This document shows, piece by piece, positions 1-9,154 of a stretch of DNA of 14,768 bases. Both the position numbers and the translations under genes were made by a program. The notes beneath the pieces were generated by a model. That model had not been told where the DNA came from and ran no database searches. It worked only from the letters and a program-made list of their open reading frames with translations. Position 1 is the stretch's first letter. Every line of letters begins with the position of its first letter. The stretch comes from Halocafeteria seosinensis (taxonomy: Eukaryota; Sar; Bigyra; Bicosoecida), in assembly GCA_001687465.1 (NCBI GenBank), contig LVLI01004518.1, forward strand, positions 1 to 14,768, read 5' to 3'.

Positions 1-94
1 GACCTTCACAAAACCCTCTTATTATAACAGATTAATATTATTATAATGACCCCCTTCTATTATAATAATGGTTTTGTTATTATAATAGCCCTGA
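1..94. repeat. AT-rich inverted-repeat cluster downstream of the first gene
   Basis: The word TTATTATAA and its near-palindromic variants recur about four times. Positions 37-47 pair perfectly with 59-69 (11-bp stem, 11-base loop). Positions 57-68 pair perfectly with 77-88 (12-bp stem, 8-base loop). The two hairpins are mutually exclusive. They lie directly beyond the likely stop (95-97) of the minus-strand gene, so a role in its 3'-end formation is possible, as hairpins mark transcript ends in Mimiviridae. That role is inferred. The pairing is seen directly. Confidence 0.6.
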
Positions 95-753
95 TTATCG
101 TACCAACGAGATCCGCTCCCGTTCCTCACGAGGGTACAGGCTCATCAGGCGATTGACGCACCCGAACGCCCTGAATTGGCGTTCCTCTTTGGCTCCCAAG
201 CGTTCGGTTTGGTAGTAATATTGCTTTTCGTATTGTTTGATTCGGCTGATTCGCAATGTTGGGGGGAAATCCAAACCGGATAATAGCGAAAGCAGGGCAA
301 TGGGCACCGACGTACCCGCTTTTCGTTCTCCTCATAGATCCAATGGCCGAACAGGGGGCGAGTGTCCTTAAACGAGATACTCTCCACTTCGTCACAGACT
401 TTGTTCTGTAGGCAGAATTCAAGAGACAACGCCAATTTCTCTGTGTCTTCGTAATTCAAGTGGATATGGGGGAACATGAACCATAATCGGCTCTTATACC
501 GGCTCATGTACAGCAATTGCTTGGTCTCCAAGAGATCGCACCGGATTTCCACGTGGTTATATATGCGTAAGAGCAAGTTATGGACGTCTTGCTTCTTGGG
601 AATCTTGGTACAATTGACCACCAACCACAGAGGTAGGACATCGGTTGTCTCTGGATCGTATTGCTCATAGATACACTGTTTGCCGTTCCATGATTGCTCA
701 CAGGCGTCTTGGCTCATAGTCACCGGTATTTCATTATCTAACAGATGGGACAT
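95..753 (-). CDS. Unrecognised protein, frameshifted; weak resemblance to AEP-type primase
   Basis: The start chosen is the ATG at 753, three bases after a TATAGAA motif; longer readings use non-ATG codons. The frame is good to about position 262 and would then end in low-quality sequence at 145. The frame ending at 95 reads as a plausible charged C-terminus (QYEKQYYYQTERLGAKEERQ). The two frames meet in a run of six C (261-266), where one extra base would join them into about 219 residues. I do not recognise the family with confidence. A segment around FMFPHIHL followed by an FKDTRPLFGHW region and a YYPVW patch is loosely reminiscent of the C-terminal part of archaeo-eukaryotic primases in large DNA viruses. 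That is only a suggestion. It is divergent from the lipase gene, with only 53 bases between the starts, so the promoters are back to back. Confidence 0.55.
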
Positions 754-755
754 TC

Positions 756-762
756 TTCTATA
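756..762 (-). promoter_or_regulatory. TATAGAA start-proximal motif of the first minus-strand gene
   Basis: TATAGAA reads on the minus strand and ends three bases before the ATG at 753. It is one of a set of nearly identical motifs in this position throughout the window. It is probably a late promoter or initiator element. Confidence 0.6.
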
Positions 763-797
763 TTCCCCTGACAAATAAAATTTATGAACGTCATTGA

Positions 798-804
798 TAT
801 AGAA
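798..804 (+). promoter_or_regulatory. TATAGAA start-proximal motif of the lipase gene
   Basis: TATAGAA ends two bases before the ATG at 807. No purine-rich ribosome binding site precedes the start, which argues against a bacterial or phage gene. Confidence 0.6.
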
Positions 805-806
805 TC

Positions 807-1690
807 ATGGACGACGCATTGCGTGGATTGTTTGATCAAGTGACCGAAACAGCCAAAGCCAAGAAAGAACGGAAGCAAGAAGAAAAGCAGACACAAGATA
901 TCTCGGAAACGGGCGATATGGGCTTAGATACGACCCAAGAAAGCAAACCCGTGGTGTGTAAGAGTCCGAACGCATCCACGTTTTTCCAAGTGGCTCAAGC
1001 ATCGTACCGGAAACCGAAGGAACGACCTCAGATTATCAACCAATGGTGGGTCAAAGTACAGGGATTCCAGACGCCGACCTTTACAGCGTATGAAGACCGG
1101 CAAAATGATGTTTTTCTCATCGGATATCGGGGGACAGTCGTCCAATCGGTCACCGACTTAACCGCCGACAAGCGGATCAAGTTCAACAGGCTAAGCGAAA
1201 GTGACCGCTATAAGAAGGACTTGCGAACCACATCCAACTTCTTGGAACGATTTGGACGGGACAAATGTATTTTCACGGTCGGCCATTCACTCGGTGGGGC
1301 GATACAACTTCAGATACAACGAGATCTAGACCACTTTGCCAAAGGCGGTCGTGGGTTCAATTCGGCGTTACAGCCAAAAGATTTAGTACGCCGTCCCAAA
1401 GGCTTTGAATATTGGTATATAGCAGGGATCCTTTGTATTCCCTGTCAGGACGCTTCTTGAAGAAGAATTTATTCGTCTTCCCTCAAGTGGCCAAGAAGTC
1501 ATTACAGAATCATAGTTTGGAGAATTTCAAGGGGCTGAAAAAGAACGACGCCACCAACAAGAAACGGGGTGGTGCCCGACTGAAGCCCAATTTGGATGAT
1601 TTGGTCAAGTTGAGACTCATCAGCAAGAGCGATAAGCAACAAATCAACCATGACCCGTGGAAATTGGTGGAAATATTCAAGCAACAGTGA
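807..1690 (+). CDS. Class 3 (alpha/beta-hydrolase) lipase, frameshifted near the catalytic Asp
   Basis: This is a predicted triacylglycerol lipase or phospholipase of the fungal class 3 type. Residues 1-50 are Lys/Glu-rich and polar, with no signal peptide. A YRGT...QSVTDLTAD stretch (about residues 106-121) matches the conserved region before the nucleophile. GHSLGG at residues 159-164 is the nucleophile elbow, with Ser161. The frame then breaks near 1421-1428, and the first frame stops at 1460. The other frame, open to 1690, supplies a DPLYSL segment fitting the catalytic Asp and an NHSLENF segment fitting the catalytic His. Joined, the triad would be complete in about 294 residues. The shift lies at a GGG run, so a lost base (sequencing error or mutation) is likely. 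A lipase beside fibre and capsid genes could breach a membrane during entry or egress, but that is inference. Confidence 0.75.
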
Positions 1691-1708
1691 TTTTTTTCGC
1701 CGTTGGGA

Positions 1709-1715
1709 TATAGAA
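1709..1715 (+). promoter_or_regulatory. TATAGAA start-proximal motif of the beta-helix gene
   Basis: TATAGAA ends four bases before the ATG at 1720. Its presence is the main reason for placing the beta-helix gene start at 1720 rather than at the later TTG at 1801. Confidence 0.6.
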
Positions 1716-1719
1716 GAGT

Positions 1720-4299
1720 ATGGCAGTTTCTTAAATTATTAGTGAGAGTACAGCGAAAATTTATGAAAATCTCATTCCGGATACGGGTGGTGGTGGATCA
1801 TTGGCATCCGTCACTGTGGCCAGTTCAACCGCTTCACAACATGTCAGAGACAACGCAGAATATGTCTGTGATGGGACGGATGATCAAGAGGAGATTCAGG
1901 ACGCCATCAATCTAGTCAATAGCCGAGGTGGCGGAAAGGTTCATCTCAGTGTCGGGACGTTTTCGGTCAATACCCAAGAAGGGCAGGATCATGCCATTGG
2001 TATCCTTTTGTCGGTTCATTTATCGGGACAAGGCCGAGGGGTGACAACCATTCCAAAAGATCAAACAGATGACGGAAACCCCAAAGGTATTATCAACATG
2101 GGCGATCACAGTAGTATGGTTGTCAGCGGAATGACGGTGGATGGTATCCACGGGATTTCCCATACCAATGCTTGTATAAACATCGTACAAGCCCATGAAA
2201 GTTCGGTCTTTGATACGGAATGTTTCAACGGGATAATAGGGATGTCCATTGAGGGAACGTATAAATGTGCGTTCAGTCATTTGTTTTTTGCCCAAAACGC
2301 CCAAGTTTCGTTTTTCGTAGCGAATCAGATTGGAAGTGGAATCAATATAGAAGGATCAAACAAATATGCCCCCATTATCCGAGACGTTCATGTCAATGAG
2401 GATGAAGACACCGATATGAGCAATGATGATTATCCTAATCCCAATCTTGGAATCCGAATCAAAGGCCGAAATATTCAAGTATCGGATGTCTTTATTGCGG
2501 GATGTCGCAATACGGGAATCTGGATTCAGGGCAAACGGAACTTGGTAACCAATATCCAAGCCCGTAAAATTGGGGACAAGGTAATTTATGTGGATGGATC
2601 GCAATCAGGAGCCGATGAAGATTCCGAATATCATCAAGTCGCCAATGTCACGGTGACGGAATGCCAAGGCAATGTCATCAATCTGAACGAATGTCATCAT
2701 TGTTCCTTTGAAGATGCTTACCTTATTAATTGTGGCTATGATAGTCAGCAAACTGGTACCATTAAATATCCCGTTCTGGTGTCCGGAGAGAGTGGCAGTT
2801 TGGCCAAAGACAACACCATTCGGAATATTGGCATTTATCAACATGACAAATCGTATTATTATGATTCGAGAGATACAGCGGTCGTCAAAATAAACCAATA
2901 TGCGATAGATACCAAAATTGAAGGACTAGACACCGACGGCAATGTGGATGGGAATATTTCAGACGGGAATGAGATTTCATATGGTCTTCACGCCGACCAA
3001 AGCGGACGTTTGGACGTTTCCACGATCAGCATGAAAAACTTGGACGTGCGAGGTATCTATTTATCCAACTTGACGAACGGATCATCATTCCGTGATATTC
3101 GGGTTCAAGACGTTGTACGAGGGATCAAATTGGAAGGATGTCAGAGAATAGATTTTAACGGGGTTCATATAATCGGTACAACGAGAGGGATTCAATCCAT
3201 TGATGGGTCGTTTAATCGCTTTGCGACCTTATTCTTTAAGAATCTTGGGACGTCATCCGGTGATGGGGCCATTGAATTGGATGGGGAACAGAACTGTCGG
3301 GTATCGGGTGTTCTCTTGACGACGCCTGTCACCCGTTGTGTCCATGCCCATAAAAACCAAGGATCAAATGACGTTCAAAACATAGATGTAGATGACATTA
3401 CAATTACGGAAAATGCGTCGGACACCATTGGCGTCCGGTTTTCGGCCGTCACCGATGGTTCGGTTAGAAATATGCGGATGACGGGGCAAAATAACGGAAA
3501 ACCGATTGTATTGAGTGGGGTGACAAATATCACGCTGTCGGCGATCCGTTGTGACAAAGTAAATCTGGGGATATACATTACCAATACGTCTGAGAATATC
3601 GCTGTGTCCGATCTAACAATACATACGTGTCAAAATATTGCGTTTGAGGTGGAAAATTCACGAAAGGTTTCTCTGAGCAACTATTACTTTGATAGCGTTC
3701 AAGGAAGGGATATATATTACCACAAAACAAGTAATGAAATCCAAATCGCCAATGGTCAAAGTTGGCATAATGGGATGTCAAATCCCACGGATGGAATTGT
3801 TCAGATATCTCCCGATTCAACCAGCAATGATTTGACAATTGACAATGTTCAGATCTTACGCCCCCTAGGTACGGATCAACCATCATGTGCTTGTTTCCAG
3901 ATTGGTACAGAGGGAACGGAATCGCTACGGCGAACACAATTAAGCAATTTGAAATGTTCTCGCCTACGGGATGGTCATCGTGCCATTCGTATTTATTCCA
4001 CGCCTAATTTCCGGCTAACCAACTGTTTTATGAGTTTCAAGTCCCAAGATAACGCCGTTGATGGAAAACTAAGAGTCATAGGATGTAATGATTGCCTTAT
4101 TAGCGGATGTATGATGAATATAGAAGGGTCGGGAACTTATTTCAACAGTGGGAATGCTGTCTTTTTGGAAAACGATAGTGGTGGGCAAGCCGAAAGAGTC
4201 ATTTTGACGCAAAACAACATCACGCAAGGAAGCGGGTCAAATAGCGTCAAAGTGAATACCAATAACTCTAATCTTGACAACAATATTGCCAATTTCTAA
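1720..4299 (+). CDS. Large right-handed beta-helix (pectate-lyase-superfamily) virion-type protein with in-frame TAA at codon 5
   Basis: The protein is about 859 residues. From the ATG at 1720 the frame reads four codons, then TAA (1732-1734), then stays open to the stop at 4297-4299. The sequence between TAA and 1801 is protein-like (IYENLIPDTGGGG). The N-terminal part has the phage-style pectate-lyase signature: CDGTDDQEEIQDAIN, then GGGKVHLSVGTF, then a LSGQGRGVTTI turn. The rest is a long series of short beta-strand repeats with Asn/Ile/Gly turns (for example NIEGSN, GIRIKGRNIQVSDV), typical of a parallel beta-helix. Such proteins serve as tail spikes, depolymerases or attachment proteins. 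No catalytic residues could be assigned. If the TAA is real, initiation downstream (no early ATG; first candidates TTG 1801 or later Met) or readthrough would be needed. The next gene starts 42 bases after the stop. Confidence 0.75.
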
Positions 4300-4314
4300 T
4301 GGATAGTACTCAGA

Positions 4315-4335
4315 ATAATAATCTTGGATTATTAT
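4315..4335 (+). terminator. Hairpin between the beta-helix and fibre genes
   Basis: A perfect 9-bp stem (ATAATAATC with GATTATTAT) encloses a 3-base loop, 16 bases after the beta-helix stop. The right arm runs straight into the TATAGAG motif of the next gene. It may mark the 3' end of the upstream transcript, as hairpins do in Mimiviridae. The function is inferred. Confidence 0.45.
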
Positions 4336-4341
4336 ATAGAG
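4335..4341 (+). promoter_or_regulatory. TATAGAG motif abutting the fibre gene start
   Basis: TATAGAG ends at the base before the ATG at 4342, with zero spacing. This is too close for a ribosome binding site or a classical TATA box and suits an initiator-like late promoter. Confidence 0.6.
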
Positions 4342-7300
4342 ATGTCACTGCTTACAACCGAAGCCAAAGATTGGGCAAAATATCAGGCCAACGCTCACGT
4401 GAATATGGGAACATATCGTCTTGAGAATATCGGAGAACCGACCAGTGTTAGTCATGTGGCCAGTAAGAGTTATGTGGATACCCGTGCCAGTATTCCGCAA
4501 TTACGCCAAGGGGCTCGGGCGTATTATTCCTTTGATGACGCCTCGGACTCGTATAACGATTCCATCGGGACGTATGATGGGTCGCCATCCGGTAACGTGA
4601 CCATTACCAGCGATGGCAAGATTGCCAATGCCTTTGAAATGGCCGGATCGGAACACTTGAAAGTCGGCGATGCCTTCCATTTCGGTTCCAGTGATTTTAC
4701 GATTTCCTTTTGGTATTACCCGACGCAATTGAACAGCAACCAAACGGTGATCCATCAAGGCGATTCGTCCAACCAGTTTTCCGTGTATCATAGTTCCAGT
4801 AATTCTAAAATCATCTTCTTTACCGACGACGGGACGACGGCCAATCTATCCACATCGTCCGCCTTTAGTACCCTCAACCAGTGGTATTATGTTGCCGTGA
4901 CACGTACCGGTGGAACGGGAGAAATTTACGTGGATAATGTCTTGGAAGCAAACGGATCAGTACGGTCGGGATCTATCAGCACATCCAACAGTGGAACCAT
5001 TGGATTTGACAGTGGCGAAACCTACGCCCGTATGGACGAAGTGGGCGTGTGGGATCGTGTGTTATCCACGGAAGAACTCACTTACCTGTACAACAATGGG
5101 AGTGGGCGGAACTCGTTCCAGAGTTTTGATTGGTACAGCCGACCTGCTCAAAATGCGGTGGATTTGAATTCGCACCAAATCAATAATTTGTCCTCGGGGG
5201 GATCTGGGACGGATGCTATTAATCGCAATGATGGGGACGCTCGGTTTCTTCGTCGGGATGGAAACAACACCATGGATGGCGAATTATCATTCTCAACCGG
5301 TAACAGCATCACTTTGAACGATACCGCTATGAACGCCGGATCCAATCAAATCAATAACCTCTCATCTGGCACAGCCGGTACTGACGCTCTAAATCGCAAT
5401 GATGGCGATTCCCGATTTTTGCGACGTGACGGCAACAACACGATAGATGGTACGCTGACCTTTTCCACAGGGAACTCTATTACCCTGAATGACACGGCTA
5501 TGAACGCTGGATACAATAAAGTTACCAATGTAGCCGAACCAAGCCAAAGTGGCGACGCTGTGACGAAAAATTACACCGACTCTCTATCGGGAATCCCGCA
5601 ACTAAGACGTTCCGCCAGAGCCTATTACAGTTTTGATGGTTCGGACGCTTATGCTGATACGATAGGGACGAATGATGGGACAAATAATGGAACATCTGTG
5701 GTGTCCGGTAAGATTGGTCAAGCCCTCGCTTTTACAGCGTCGGATCATGTGGATATTGGTGATGCTCTCTCTTTTGGATCTGGTGATTTTAGTATTTCCT
5801 GTTGGTACTATCCAACCACGGATCCATCGGGTAATCAGATGCTTTACACATCGGCGGGAAATGCTAATGGAGACAAATTTGAACTGAAACAGCAAGATAA
5901 TCATTTAAAACTTAATACACGAGTAAATTCAAACGTACTTAATTCCAATGATTCGTCCGCATTAACACTAAACGCATACCATCATTTGTTGGTAACAAGA
6001 TCAGGTTCCGATTGGAAATTATACATTAACGGCAATTTAGATTTAGACGCCACATTGGGCGGAGGAAGCGTTTCATCGGGTTCGGATACTAGTACTTTGG
6101 GACGCAAATTAGGAGATTCCATTGCGAATAGTGGAGAGCTGGATGAGGTTGCTCTTTGGGATCGTGTTTTATCGCCCGAAGAGATCAAATACTTGTATCA
6201 CAACGGGTCGGGTACCAACGATTTTCAATCGTTCGGGTGGTACTCTTTGCCGGCACAAAGCAACGTTCATATGAATTCCCACCGCCTGATGAATTTGGCC
6301 GAACCGACCGCATCGGCGGACGGCGTCACAAAGAGTTATACGGACGCTTTGGCAGGAATCCCACAACTTCGGCGTGGTATCAGAGGCTATTACCGTTTAG
6401 ATAATGATTTCACGGATGCGATTGGGACATATGATGGAACGAATAACGGGGTTTCATTCACCAGTTCAGCCATACTTGGTTCGCATTCGGCAGAATTTCA
6501 AACCGGAGATTATGAGTCGCTTGGCAAAGTGCTTGATGTTGGGTCATCAGATTGGTCGGTTGCTGTTTGGTTTTATCCAACCAACAGTTCCACCAATACA
6601 ACTACGACTAACGATATACAACATATCATTCGTTCTGTCACCGGTGGATCAACGCCACGTACTGAATTGTCGTTTAACCAAAATACCAATAAGAAAATAA
6701 GTTGGAAATGAAACGACGGAAATAATAATACAGAGGTATTCTCTTCCACATCTAGTTTGAATTTAAATCAATGGTATCATTTAACGTTTGTACGACAGGG
6801 GAGTAATTGGGATATTTATATTGATGGCAGTTTGGACAAGCAATATAGTGGTTTAAGCGGAACGCTTACCGGTGAAGATACAGCCATGAGTGATCAACGT
6901 GGTAACGCCGGTGGTGGTATTTGGGATAATGCTCGCTTGGATGAGGTTGCCTTTTGGAATCGTGCCTTGTCGTTGGAAGAGGTGAAATATATCTACAATA
7001 ACGGGACAGGTACAAGGGATTTCCAATCCTTTGGGTGGTATCCGCTTCCAGCCCAAAGCAATGTGGATATGAACAATCACACTTTAGTTGGCGTGGCCGA
7101 TCCCACTTCATCCGATGAGGTCGTAACTCGCAATTACTTGGAGGCCGGTGTAATGGCCAATTCCTTGGACATGAACGATCAAGAAGTGTTGGGGGTCGCC
7201 ACGATGACATCCAATGCCGTGACCGTCAATGATGATTCCTTCCATTCTTTCACACCAACCCATGAAGTGGGTAAGTTTCTTATCCGCACCACTCCGGCCA

Positions 7301-7518
7301 ACGGGGCTATGTTAGAAATACTGTACGATGTTAAAGGGGATAATATTTCCCAAACAAATGTACTTCGGAGTACAATGTTTGAAACGGCGGTCAATCAAAC
7401 GCCTACGGGAACAACCGGAAGCGACGGCATAATCACTGTCTCAACGGACGGGGGACAGTTACACATTGAAAACCGCTTGGGGGCTTCCGAAACCTTTACC
7501 TTTTTGTTGTTAGGATAA
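4342..7518 (+). CDS. Giant modular fibre with three LamG domains and phage-type fibre repeats; in-frame TGA at 6709
   Basis: The start is the ATG at 4342, next to the promoter motif; a longer reading would begin at a TTG. There are about 1058 codons. Domain order: N-terminal linker with an EPTSVSHVASKSYVDTR fibre repeat (1-56); LamG/concanavalin-like domain 1 (about 57-263); two 60-residue repeats with GDxRFLRRDGNNT (about 277-395); LamG 2 (about 424-635); LamG 3 (about 679-902); C-terminal tail, perhaps a trimerising head (903-1058). Each LamG ends with DEV-x-x-W-(D/N)-R-x-LS-x-EE and an FQSF-x-WY linker, so they are internal duplicates. LamG folds bind carbohydrates, and the repeats match bacteriophage tail fibres, so host-surface binding is the likely role. 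Codon 790 is TGA (6709-6711), inside LamG 3. The frame continues unbroken with good LamG sequence to 7518, so this is one gene with a nonsense codon, not two genes. Confidence 0.8.
5173..5525 (+). repeat. Tandem 180-bp coding repeats in the fibre gene
   Basis: Two adjacent units encode nearly the same 60 residues (QINNLSS, then RNDGD-x-RFLRRDGNNT, then STGNSITLNDTAMNAG). The proteins are nearly identical while many third codon positions differ, so the duplication is old or selected at protein level. Unit number may vary between strains. Confidence 0.75.
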
Positions 7519-7548
7519 ATACAGCCATTTCTTTTTTTCGGCCATGAA

Positions 7549-7555
7549 TATAGAA
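7549..7555 (+). promoter_or_regulatory. TATAGAA motif before the short ORF at 7562
   Basis: TATAGAA lies six bases before an ATG at 7562. It supports a real gene start there. Confidence 0.5.
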
Positions 7556-7561
7556 ATACTC

Positions 7562-7672
7562 ATGGACAGGGAACTTATGAAAAAACTCAATCTAACACCC
7601 GATGATTTACGCAATCCATCAGCCTCCGACCCAAGACTGTTGGAGCAACCCCATGACCTATCACCCGCCACT
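7562..7672 (+). CDS. Short ORF (36 residues), probably the 5' remnant of a gene cut by the palindrome
   Basis: The ORF opens with MDRELMKKLNLTPDDLRNP and ends at a TAA inside the perfect palindrome that starts at 7659. The last few residues are therefore encoded by the palindrome arm. The promoter motif and the Lys/Leu/Asp-rich start look like a genuine gene beginning. No family is recognised. It is either a small complete gene or the beginning of a longer one whose remainder was lost at the palindrome. Confidence 0.45.
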
Positions 7673-7728
7673 TAAGCCCCTTTCGAAAAACAATTGTTTT
7701 TCGAAAGGGGCTTAAGTGGCGGGTGATA
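7659..7728. repeat. 70-bp perfect palindrome at the compositional boundary
   Basis: Thirty-five-base arms meet with no loop around CAATTG (7691-7696), with no mismatch. Each arm contains CTTAAG and TTCGAA, which are themselves palindromic. The outermost bases are TA on both sides. Flanks beyond the arms do not match. G+C drops sharply to the right. Possible explanations are a fused or resolved hairpin telomere, a tiny fold-back element with TA target duplication, a strong transcript-end hairpin, or an assembly fold-back. Confidence 0.85.
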
Positions 7729-8187
7729 CCCGATGTGAATGCGGAAAGCACCCATAGAAATCATGCACGGTAATTATTCCATTTAAACAGCTTAATATAA
7801 GCGTTGGGCAAAAGAGCTTAATTTAAGCGACTTAAAGCCTGTAAAACAGCATTGTATTAAAGAGAAGATTTTGACCAAAATTTGAAAAGAAGCGTGGGGG
7901 GTAGTCGACAAAAAAAGAAATTGTTGATAAAATCTAACCCCTTAAATGTTTGCAGGTGCACCCGGAGAACACTCAAATTATTGCAGTCAGCCTTTGAAAT
8001 ATTTCAACTTGACACTTATGCATTGAATTAAGTACCAAAATTATTTGCTCAAACACTCGGGTAACCTACAAAACAATGCACTTATTGAAAAACTCAATAT
8101 AAAAACTAAATATTAAGTTTCTTTTTTAAGTCTTTATAAAAAAAAAATTGATTTAATAGTTTCAGTCAGTTATATTAAATAATAATA
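7729..8187. other. Gene-free AT-rich spacer
   Basis: I see no ORF above about 15 residues with supporting signals. Two short dyads (about 7790-7802 and 7816-7828) share the form GCTTAAT(A/T)TAAGC. The last 60 bases are very AT-rich and hold the early-promoter-like word described separately. The rest shows nothing recognisable. Confidence 0.5.
8144..8151 (+). promoter_or_regulatory. AAAATTGA, Mimiviridae-type early promoter word
   Basis: The exact octamer AAAATTGA ends 36 bases before the ATG of the HNH gene. It is followed by an AT-rich stretch. This octamer is the known early promoter of mimivirus and relatives. In sequence this AT-rich a chance match is possible, but I found no other copy correctly placed before a gene. 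Confidence 0.45.
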
Positions 8188-8669
8188 ATGTCAGCTACTA
8201 AAATGGAAATGTGGGCAAATGTTGAAAGCTTTCCACAATATAGGGTTTCATCTCTGGGAAGAGTTTGGAGCAAGAGACGGAATAAATTTCTAAACCCTAG
8301 AAATGATGAAAATGGATATAAAAAAGTTGCTCTACATGGCAATTGTAAAAAAGATATTCGAGTTCATCAACTTGTAATGAAAGCTTTTTGCGGGAGTTTT
8401 GCCAACAATTTGGTTATTACACACTTAGATAAAAATAAATCTAATAACTCATTAAATAATCTTCAAAAAGTTTATAAATATCCCAGTTCTCTAAACTCTG
8501 ACCTCTCCGCCTCAAATACATCTGGTCATAAATGTATTAACTGGAGCAAACAAAAACAAAGATACATAGTTAGGTTAACAGTCGATGGAACTCCTATTTA
8601 TGGTGGTCTCCACAAAAATTGGAAAATGCTATTGAATCTAGAAACCAAATTTTATTATGGATAACCTAA
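8188..8669 (+). CDS. NUMOD4/HNH/AP2-like homing-type endonuclease, frameshifted at the C-terminus
   Basis: The N-terminus (about residues 7-45) has the NUMOD4 pattern: W-x-x-V-x-x-FPQY-x-VSS-x-GRV. An HNH_3-type nuclease core follows: VHQLVMKAF, then THLDKNKSNNSLNNL (about residues 68-105), with the HLD...N...N...NL arrangement. The C-terminal part (from about residue 110, TSGHKCINWSKQKQRYIVRL) resembles an AP2-like DNA-binding domain. The frame as read stops at 8664. One base more in the A run at 8614-8618 would move it into the frame ending at 8669, whose ENAIESRNQ helix is a better fit to AP2 ends. Such genes are mobile in phages and giant viruses. It is AT-rich, on the opposite strand to its neighbours, lacks the TATAGA motif and has an early-type promoter instead. 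All of this fits an acquired selfish gene. Confidence 0.75.
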
Positions 8670-8708
8670 ATATTTTGTAATCTTAAATTGTTCTACTTCG
8701 TTTTTCTT

Positions 8709-9107
8709 CCTCCCCCTCCCTAGGACCAGCGAACGCACATGGAGATATCTCAAAATACAATTTACCACTTTTTAAAAAGGTTACATTTTTGTAACTTTTT
8801 CTTTCAACGCCCTTTGAGAGTGTTATATTTTTAGCTTGATAATGCGTAAAATAAAAGGTTACGCACAAGGCCCGCCCTTGTAATAGATTCTCAAATTTAA
8901 GTTATTATTATTTTTTTCTTAAACTTGAGAATTAAAAACAACCTTGGGCCTTGTGCGTAACCTTTTAAAATTGGCGTTGATAAGTTTACAATAGGTATAT
9001 TTCAAAGGGCATTGAAAGAAAAAGTTACAAAAATGTAACCTTTTAAAAAAGTAATTATATTTTATTTTGGGATATCTCCATGAGCTCTCGCTGGTTCTAG
9101 GGGGGAG
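8709..9107. mobile_element. Long imperfect hairpin element 1 (MITE/fold-back-like)
   Basis: Two arms of roughly 190 bases pair along almost their whole length with scattered mismatches, around a short centre near 8903-8918. The outer ends read CTCCC..CTAG(G/A)ACCAGCGA and then CATGGAGATATC on both sides when turned inward. Inside the arms are nested short dyads, including GGTTACATTTTTGTAAC and GGTTACGCACAAGGCCC. There is no coding capacity. C-rich CTCCC termini followed by TA recall Tc1/mariner-derived MITEs. Exact ends and target duplication are not certain. Confidence 0.7.
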
Positions 9108-9154
9108 AAAAAAAATATTAGACAGCGGGGAGGCTGTATAATAAGGAGGGGAAA

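Noticed and set aside
1421-1428. Programmed -1 frameshift in the lipase gene
   Set aside because: GCAGGG is not a slippery heptamer and no strong downstream stem is evident; a lost base is more likely.
1703-1915. Plus-strand ORF of about 70 codons after the lipase
   Set aside because: It overlaps the beta-helix gene start in another frame and has no motif or family features; the beta-helix frame is better.
6757-7518. Separate LamG gene
   Set aside because: It is in the same frame as the fibre gene, has no promoter motif or suitable ATG, and starts in the middle of a LamG domain. It is the part of the fibre after the TGA.
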